The notes under the pieces are model-generated. The model searched no databases, had not been told where the DNA came from, and saw only the letters and a program-made list of their open reading frames with translations. From DATFES01 sp035457725 (GTDB lineage Bacteria; Pseudomonadota; Alphaproteobacteria; CACIAM-22H2): a stretch of DNA of 64,000 bases. How positions within the stretch are numbered: position 1 is the stretch's first letter; every line of letters begins with the position of its first letter. Made by a program: the position numbers and the translations under genes. Shown here in pieces: positions 58,558 through 64,000 of the stretch. The DNA lies in the NCBI GenBank assembly GCA_035457725.1, contig DATIBC010000092.1, positions 1-64,000 on the forward strand. The letters are read 5' to 3'.

Positions 58558-59625
58558 TCAGTGCCCCTTCGCCAGGCCCGCGTCGCTCGCGGTCGCGCGC
58601 GCGGGCGATTCGACCTCGCGCAGGTGACATGCGACGAAATGCCCGGCGCGAACTTCGCGCATCGCCGGTTCCTCGACGCGGCATCGCGCCTCCGCGTACG
58701 GACAGCGCGTATGAAAACGGCAGCCCGACGGGGGATTGATCGGGCTGGGCACGTCGCCGGCAAGAATGATCCGTTTGCGCTTCGCGGTCGGATCAGGCAC
58801 CGGAACGGCCGAAAGCAGCGCCTCGGTGTAGGGATGGAGCGGCGTGCGAAACAGCGAACGCTTGTCGGTCAGCTCGACGATCTTGCCGAGGTACATGACG
58901 GCGATCCGGTGGCTGATATGCTCGACTACGGCCAAATCATGGGCGATGAACAGATAGGACAGGCGGAACTCCGCCTGAAGATCCATGAGAAGGTTGATCA
59001 CTTGCGCCTGAACCGAAACGTCGAGCGCCGATACCGGCTCGTCGCAGACGATCAGCTCGGGATTGAGCGCCAACGCGCGCGCGATACCGATGCGTTGCCG
59101 CTGCCCACCCGAGAACTCGTGCGGATAGCGCTGCATTTGCTCGCGGCGCAGGCCGACCTTGTCGAACAGCGTGGCGACGCGCTCGGCTAACTCCTTGCCG
59201 CTGTTGACGCCGTAGTTAACCAGCGGCTCGCCGACGATCTGCTGAACCGTCATGCGCGGGTTGAGCGATGAGTACGGATCCTGAAAGACCACCTGCAGCT
59301 CGCGCCGATAGGCGCGCATGGCCTTGCGCGACAGTCCGTCGATACGCTGCCCGCGCAGCGAAATGGCGCCAGACGTCGGCTCGATGAGCTTCAGTATCGC
59401 CTTTCCGGCGGTCGACTTGCCGCATCCGCTCTCACCGACCAAGCCGAGTGTTTCGCCCTTGTCGATCGTGAAGCTGATACCATCGACCGCATAAACATAC
59501 CCCGCAATGCGCGACAGCAGCCCCTTACGAACCGGGTAGTGCTTGCGGAGATCGCTCACCTCGAGCAGCGACGGCGCGCCGGAGGCGCCGCGAGGCTGCG
59601 GGACGCTGTCCGTCCGGCTGCTCAT
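58558..59625 (-). CDS. Dipeptide/oligopeptide-type ABC transporter ATPase (DppF)
   Basis: Second ATPase of a Dpp/Opp-type importer (355 aa). Walker A is GESGCGKST, Q-loop VFQDPYSSLNPRMTV, signature FSGGQRQRIGIARAL, Walker B LIVCDEPVSALD, and the C-terminal oligopeptide-domain cysteines in SGCRFHTRCPYAEARC (C, C, C pattern that binds an Fe-S cluster in relatives). ATG 59625 overlaps the DppD stop (ATGA). 3' end 2 bp from the lyase start. Confidence 0.93.
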   Translation of the reverse strand: MSSRTDSVPQPRGASGAPSLLEVSDLRKHYPVRKGLLSRIAGYVYAVDGISFTIDKGETLGLVGESGCGKSTAGKAILKLIEPTSGAISLRGQRIDGLSRKAMRAYRRELQVVFQDPYSSLNPRMTVQQIVGEPLVNYGVNSGKELAERVATLFDKVGLRREQMQRYPHEFSGGQRQRIGIARALALNPELIVCDEPVSALDVSVQAQVINLLMDLQAEFRLSYLFIAHDLAVVEHISHRIAVMYLGKIVELTDKRSLFRTPLHPYTEALLSAVPVPDPTAKRKRIILAGDVPSPINPPSGCRFHTRCPYAEARCRVEEPAMREVRAGHFVACHLREVESPARATASDAGLAKGH

Positions 59626-60644
59626 GCCGCGGCCACCCGTCGCCATTCGAAGCAGGCGACCAGTCGATCCTTGCCGAGCGACTCGAGTTCTGGCGCGTCG
59701 CGCCGGCAGCGCTCGACGGCGAACGGACAGCGCGGCGCGAACGCGCAGCCGACAATTTCCTCGCGCAGCGAAGGCACCAATCCGGGAATCTCCATCAATC
59801 GCCGCTGCGATTTCTCGTCAAGCGTCGAACCGAGCTTCGGCACCGAATTGAGGAGCCCGCGCGTGTACGGATGCAGTGGCCGCTCGAACAGCTCGCCGAC
59901 CGACGATTGTTCGACCTTTCGGCCCGCGTACATGACGATGACGCGCTGCGCCATCTCGGCCACGACGCCGAGGTCGTGGGTGATGAGCACGATCGCCGCG
60001 CCGATCTTGCTCTTCAGTTCGCGCATCAGATCGAGAATTTGCGCCTGAATCGTGACATCCAGCGCGGTCGTCGGCTCGTCGGCAATGAGGAGCTTCGGAT
60101 TACAAGCCAGCGCCATGGCGATCATCACGCGTTGCCGCATTCCGCCCGAAAGCTGGTGTGGATATTGTTCGACCCGTCGTTCCGCCTCTGGGATATGCAC
60201 CAGGCGGAGCATCTCGATGGAGCGCTCGAGCGCCTGCTTGGCGTCGAGCCCCTGGTGGAGGCGCAGCGTCTCGCCGATCTGCCGCCCGATCGTCAGGACC
60301 GGGTTGAGCGACGTCATCGGCTCCTGGAAGATCATCGATACTTCGTTGCCGCGGATCGACCTCATTTCGCTTTCGTCGATCTCGAGCAAATTGCGGCCCT
60401 GAAAACGGATCGTCCCGCCGACGATGCGACCGGGCGGAGAGGGAATCAGTCGTAAAATCGACAGCGCGGTGACGCTTTTGCCGCAGCCCGACTCACCGAC
60501 GACCGCCAATGTTTCTCCCGGGCGCACCTCGTACGATACCCCGTCGACCGCGCGCACCACGCCATCGCGGGTAAAAAAGTATGTTCGCAGATCCTCGATC
60601 TCGAGCAGCGGTCCATCTCGCGCAGCGCTTGCGTCCATGCGCAT
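59622..60644 (-). CDS. Dipeptide/oligopeptide-type ABC transporter ATPase (DppD)
   Basis: First ATPase of the importer (340 aa). Walker A is GESGCGKSV, Q-loop MIFQEPMTSLNPVL, signature LSGGMRQRVMIAMAL, Walker B LLIADEPTTALD, with the oligopeptide-domain cysteines in VGCAFAPRCPFAVERC. Start ATG 60644 (MRMDASAARDGPLLEIEDLR) is close to the permease stop; a GTG at 60653 or an ATG at 60638 are alternatives. Its open frame runs far upstream, but only as antisense-phase noise over the permease. Confidence 0.93.
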   Translation of the reverse strand: MRMDASAARDGPLLEIEDLRTYFFTRDGVVRAVDGVSYEVRPGETLAVVGESGCGKSVTALSILRLIPSPPGRIVGGTIRFQGRNLLEIDESEMRSIRGNEVSMIFQEPMTSLNPVLTIGRQIGETLRLHQGLDAKQALERSIEMLRLVHIPEAERRVEQYPHQLSGGMRQRVMIAMALACNPKLLIADEPTTALDVTIQAQILDLMRELKSKIGAAIVLITHDLGVVAEMAQRVIVMYAGRKVEQSSVGELFERPLHPYTRGLLNSVPKLGSTLDEKSQRRLMEIPGLVPSLREEIVGCAFAPRCPFAVERCRRDAPELESLGKDRLVACFEWRRVAAA

Positions 60645-60649
60645 GCTCT

Positions 60650-61531
60650 TCACATCCGTCGCGCCAACCGCGGGTCGAGGGCGTCGCGCAATCCGTCGCC
60701 GACGAGATTCACCGCCAGCACCGTCAGCGAGAGGCATATCCCGGGAAACAGGATGATGTAGAAGGCGACCTGAAACAGCGCCCGGCCCTCGGCCATGATG
60801 TTGCCCCAACTCGGGATGTTGGGCGGCGTGCCGGCGCCGATGAAGCTCAAGATCGCCTCGGTGATGATCGCCGAGGCGCAGATGAAGGTGCCCTGGACCA
60901 GCAGCGGCGCCACGGTGTTGGGCAGGATGTGGCGTAGCAGCGTGCGCAGGAACCCGCTTCCGGCCGCGGTCGCCGCCTCGACGAAAGGCTGCTCCCGCAG
61001 GCTCAAGACAACGCTGCGGACCAGGCGCGTCACGCGCGGCACCTCGGCGAGCGTGATGGCGAAGATCACGTTCTCTAAGCTGGCTTTGGTCAAAGCCATC
61101 AGGGCGATCGCCAGCAGAACCGGCGGGATGGACATCAGCCCGTCCATCACGCGCATGAGAATGGCATCGGCGATCCGGTTGAACCCGGTGATCAGGCCGA
61201 GCGCCAGGCCGAACATGGTGCTGAAGATGGCGACGGCGAGGCCGACCGCGAGCGATATCCGTGCGCCGTAGACAACGCGGCTGTAGACGTCGCGCCCGAG
61301 CATGTCGGTGCCGAACCAATACTCCGCGGACGGCTCCTTGAGACGGCGCACCGGCGAGAGCGCTTGCGGATCGATGGTGCCGAGATAGGGCGCCAGAATC
61401 GCCATCATGACCATGACGGTCAGGATGGCGATGCCGACGATCATCGTCGGATGACGCCGAAGCGCCTCGCGAACAAGACCATGCGGCTTGTGGACGTTGA
61501 TGGCGTCCGCGGCGGCGATATTCGCGGCCAT
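60650..61531 (-). CDS. Dipeptide/oligopeptide-type ABC transporter permease (DppC)
   Basis: Inner-membrane permease (293 aa) with the DppC layout: cytoplasmic N-terminus, first helix IVGIAILTVMVMMAILAPYL, periplasmic FGTDMLGRDVYSRVVYGARISL, and the EAA loop EAATAAGSGFLRTLLRHILPN. SFIGAGTPPNIPSWGNIMAEG is typical of family members in the peptide/nickel/glutathione group. It follows DppB by 4 bp. Confidence 0.94.
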   Translation of the reverse strand: MAANIAAADAINVHKPHGLVREALRRHPTMIVGIAILTVMVMMAILAPYLGTIDPQALSPVRRLKEPSAEYWFGTDMLGRDVYSRVVYGARISLAVGLAVAIFSTMFGLALGLITGFNRIADAILMRVMDGLMSIPPVLLAIALMALTKASLENVIFAITLAEVPRVTRLVRSVVLSLREQPFVEAATAAGSGFLRTLLRHILPNTVAPLLVQGTFICASAIITEAILSFIGAGTPPNIPSWGNIMAEGRALFQVAFYIILFPGICLSLTVLAVNLVGDGLRDALDPRLARRM

Positions 61532-61535
61532 CGCG

Positions 61536-62477
61536 TCAGTATCGAATACGCGGGTCGAGCAGCGTGTAGCTGAGGTCGACCGCGAGGTTGATCAATACAT
61601 AGGCCGCCGAAAAGATCAGGATCACGCCTTGGATAATCGGATAGTCGCGCCGCAAGATGGCGTCGACGGTGAGCCGGCCGATGCCCGGGATGGCGAACAC
61701 AGTTTCGGTCACCACCACGCCGCTGATGAGCAGCGCCACGCCGATGCCGATGACGGTGACGATCGGCACCGCCGCGTTCTTGAGCGCATGGCCGATGAGC
61801 ACCTTGTCGGTCGCCAGTCCCTTGGCCTGGGCGGTGCGAATATAATCTTGCGACAGGACCTCGAGCATGCTGGCGCGCGTGATGCGCGCAATGAGGGCAG
61901 CGTAGGTCAGCCCGAGCGCGATGCTAGGCAGGATCAGGCGCTCGACGAACGGCCAAAGTCCCTCGGCGATGCTGGCGTACCCTTGAACCGGCAAGATGTC
62001 GAGGCTCAGCGAAAAGACGAAGATAAGCATATAGGCGAGCACGAAGACGGGGATCGAGAAACTGAGGACGGCAAAAACCATTACCGCGCGATCGACCCAC
62101 TGCCCTGCCTTCCACGCCGCGACGACGCCGAGCGGCACGGCGACGACGATCGCCACCAGCAGCGTCGATAACGACAGCGCGACGGTCGGTTCGATGCGCT
62201 GACCGATCAGCCTCGTCACCGGCAAGTTGGTGAAGATCGATATCCCGAGATCGCCCTGCAGTACGCCCCAGAGCCACGATCCGAAGCGAACCAGGAACGG
62301 TTCATCGAGGCCGAGACTCTTGCGAATGCGAGCGATATCTTCATCGGTCGCAAGATCGCCGGCGATCACCGCGGCCGGGTCCCCGGGCGAAATATACAGC
62401 AGTGAAAATACAAAAAGCGCCACCACCCCCATGACGGGGATGGTGGCGAAGATCCGCCGGACGATGTACGCGAACAC
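61536..62477 (-). CDS. Dipeptide/oligopeptide-type ABC transporter permease (DppB)
   Basis: Inner-membrane permease (313 aa). The start MFAYIVRRIFATIPVMGVVA, the periplasmic PGDPAAVIAGDLATDEDIA, PFLVRFGSWLWGVLQGDLG, the EAA-like region RTAQAKGLATDKVLIGHALKN and the C-terminal LSYTLLDPRIRY are all DppB-like. Begins 27 bp after the binding-protein gene. Confidence 0.94.
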   Translation of the reverse strand: MFAYIVRRIFATIPVMGVVALFVFSLLYISPGDPAAVIAGDLATDEDIARIRKSLGLDEPFLVRFGSWLWGVLQGDLGISIFTNLPVTRLIGQRIEPTVALSLSTLLVAIVVAVPLGVVAAWKAGQWVDRAVMVFAVLSFSIPVFVLAYMLIFVFSLSLDILPVQGYASIAEGLWPFVERLILPSIALGLTYAALIARITRASMLEVLSQDYIRTAQAKGLATDKVLIGHALKNAAVPIVTVIGIGVALLISGVVVTETVFAIPGIGRLTVDAILRRDYPIIQGVILIFSAAYVLINLAVDLSYTLLDPRIRY

Positions 62478-62504
62478 CGTTCCGTCGTCCGGCCATTCAG
62501 GCCG

Positions 62505-64000
62505 TTACTTTTTCTCGATATTCCACAGGAACGCCACGGGCGCGACGATGATGCCCGAAATGTTCTTGCGGTAGGCGGTCGGAATCTTGAACTGGCCGAC
62601 CGGAATGTACGGCGCCGCTTCGTAGGCCGCCATCTGGATTTCGGCCGCGAGTTTCTTTTGCTCGTCGAGATTCGGCGCCACGAACCAGTCATTGCGCAAT
62701 TTCTCGATCTTCTCGTTGGTCGGCCAGCCGAACCATGCGCCGGCGCCGTTGCCGCGCAGGGCCGAGTTCAGCGCCGGATTGACCATATCGGGTCCGACCC
62801 ACCAGGTGTGGAAGATGCTCCACCCGCCCTTATCCACCGGCTCTTTGGAGGCGCGCCGCGTTATCAGCGTTCCCCAGTCGTTGGCATGCAGTTCGACGTT
62901 GACGCCGATCTTGCGCAGCAGTTCGGTGGTGATCAGCGCTTGGCCATGGACGATCGGCTGATCCGTCGCCGATAGAACGACGATCTTCTCGCCGTTGTAT
63001 CCGGCCTCCTTGACCAGTTGCTTCGCCTTGTCGAGGCTCCGCGCGCCTTTGAGTACCTCGGCGCCGGCTTCGCTGGCCATCGGCGTGTCACAGGTGTAGT
63101 AGGCGTAGCACGTCTTCCAATTCTTCTGATCGCCGGCGATCGCGGTCAGATACTCCTTCTGGTCGACGAGATACTGCAGCGCTTGACGCATCTTCGGGTT
63201 ATTGAACGGCGGCTGCAGGTGGTTGAAGCGAATGATGCCGATGCTGCCCAACGGGTCGATGTTGTCGACGACGATATCGCGACTACGCGCCAGCACCGGA
63301 ACGAGATCCGGATGCAGTTGCTCCCAGATGTCGGCTTCGCCGGCGGACATCGCCGCCGCGGCGGTGGCCGGATCGGGAATGTAGACCCATTCCACCCGAT
63401 CGACCTTGACCACCTTGCCGCCCGCCGCCCATGACGGCGGCTCCTTGCGCGGAACGTAATCGGTGTTCTTGACGTAAACGACCTTGTTGCCCGGCACCCA
63501 CTCCTCGCGCACGAACTTGAACGGTCCGGAGCCGATCGTTTCCTTGATCTGTTCGTTGGCATCGGTGTTGGCGACGCGCTCCGGCATCATGAACGGGACA
63601 TTCGAAGACAATTTGCCGAGGCTTTCGATCAGCGCCGGATATGGCGCCTTCAGCTTGATCGCGAACGTCCTGTCATCGACCACTGTCATTTCGGCGATCA
63701 TCTCGGCGGTTTTTTGGCCGAACGCATCGCGCTTGCTCCACCGGCGGATCGACGCAATGCAGTCGGCCGGCTTGACCGGTTGTCCATCGTGCCACTTGAG
63801 ACCGTCGCGAAGCTTGATCGTGTGGGTAAGGCCGTCGGGGCTCGCCGTGTGGGTTTCGGCCATCTGCGGCTGAACCTTGAAGTTGGCGTCGGTCGCAAAC
63901 AGCGTGTCGTAGACCATGTAGCCGTGATTGCGCGTGATGTACGCGGTCGTCCAGACCGGATCGACGATCCGTAAATCGGCTTGCGGAATGAACTTGAGCG
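62505..64000 (-). CDS. Dipeptide/oligopeptide-type ABC transporter substrate-binding protein, N-terminus beyond window
   Basis: Periplasmic SBP family 5 receptor and first visible gene of the operon. The frame is open to the right edge (PVWTTAYITRNHGYMVYDTL is the usual N-terminal lobe motif after the signal peptide), so roughly the first 60-70 residues including the export signal are missing. Other family motifs are DGLTHTIKLRDGLKWHDGQPV, FGQKTAEMIAEM and the FNHLQPPFNNPKMRQALQYL segment. The ligand is not identifiable by eye. Context with carbamoylases and diaminopropionate lyase points to a ureido- or acyl-amino acid rather than plain dipeptides. Confidence 0.92.
   Translation of the reverse strand, partial: LKFIPQADLRIVDPVWTTAYITRNHGYMVYDTLFATDANFKVQPQMAETHTASPDGLTHTIKLRDGLKWHDGQPVKPADCIASIRRWSKRDAFGQKTAEMIAEMTVVDDRTFAIKLKAPYPALIESLGKLSSNVPFMMPERVANTDANEQIKETIGSGPFKFVREEWVPGNKVVYVKNTDYVPRKEPPSWAAGGKVVKVDRVEWVYIPDPATAAAAMSAGEADIWEQLHPDLVPVLARSRDIVVDNIDPLGSIGIIRFNHLQPPFNNPKMRQALQYLVDQKEYLTAIAGDQKNWKTCYAYYTCDTPMASEAGAEVLKGARSLDKAKQLVKEAGYNGEKIVVLSATDQPIVHGQALITTELLRKIGVNVELHANDWGTLITRRASKEPVDKGGWSIFHTWWVGPDMVNPALNSALRGNGAGAWFGWPTNEKIEKLRNDWFVAPNLDEQKKLAAEIQMAAYEAAPYIPVGQFKIPTAYRKNISGIIVAPVAFLWNIEKK

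Noticed and set aside
1..64000. tRNA, rRNA, CRISPR arrays, transposases, att sites
   Set aside because: No cloverleaf-like intergenic sequence, no regular repeat-spacer series and no transposase or integrase motifs were seen; gene spacing leaves little room for them.

Overview
The window is a compact, GC-rich bacterial chromosome segment. It has about 57 protein genes, mostly in translationally coupled operons, and I see no rRNA, tRNA, CRISPR array or insertion sequence. The gene content suggests a free-living heterotrophic alphaproteobacterium, probably Rhodospirillales or Hyphomicrobiales. This placement is an inference from family types: many solute-binding-protein importers, a LivM-LivG fusion, the ligase-associated helicase/PdeM pair, a FixK/FNR-type box before hemN, and GtrA/HpnK-type glycolipid genes. 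No marker gene in the window fixes the taxonomy.

Layout. 1-2884: Fe(III)-type ABC importer (permease cut by the window edge, binding protein, ATPase). 2900-5897: Na/phosphate symporter with a PhoU-like tail, and an orphan Tat-type ABC binding protein. 6094-10795: inositol catabolism (iolE and iolD on minus, diverging from iolG and an SDR). 10786-15299: CoA ligase, acyl-CoA-dehydrogenase-like protein and NicX-like ring-cleavage dioxygenase, diverging from a MarR regulator. 15296-20158: membrane-glycan genes (GtrA, GT39-like, GT2, HpnK-type deacetylase, methyltransferase). 20179-31819: nucleotide/nucleoside salvage. PncA and a periplasmic 5'-nucleotidase diverge from a nine-gene coupled run (BMP-type nucleoside ABC importer, cdd, punA, deoC, deoA, deoB). 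31794-33408: two exported proteins. 33422-37984: branched-chain-amino-acid-type ABC importer with a fused permease-ATPase. 38167-40384: lipoprotein hydrolase, exported MBL-fold protein, small hypothetical. 40596-43805: PdeM and its DEXH helicase. 43893-48544: orphan HutH, small zinc-ribbon protein, LysR/SDR divergent pair, pirin. 48846-53015: TRAP transporter and acetamidase/formamidase. 53093-54491: FNR/FixK box and hemN. 54564-55115: Mrr-N-like plus RMF-like fusion. 55133-64000: an eight-gene minus-strand operon (Dpp-type ABC importer, diaminopropionate ammonia-lyase, Zn-dependent carbamoylase/allantoate-hydrolase-type enzyme, D-carbamoylase), running off the right edge.

Main points of interest are the winged-helix/RMF-like fusion, an importer-carbamoylase-diaminopropionate lyase operon suited to N-carbamoylated diaminopropionates, a NicX-like dioxygenase in an unusual CoA-ligase context with a palindrome in its divergent promoter, two genes whose homology points to non-canonical ATC and ACG start codons, and systematic tail-to-tail abutment of convergent genes with no room for intrinsic terminators.
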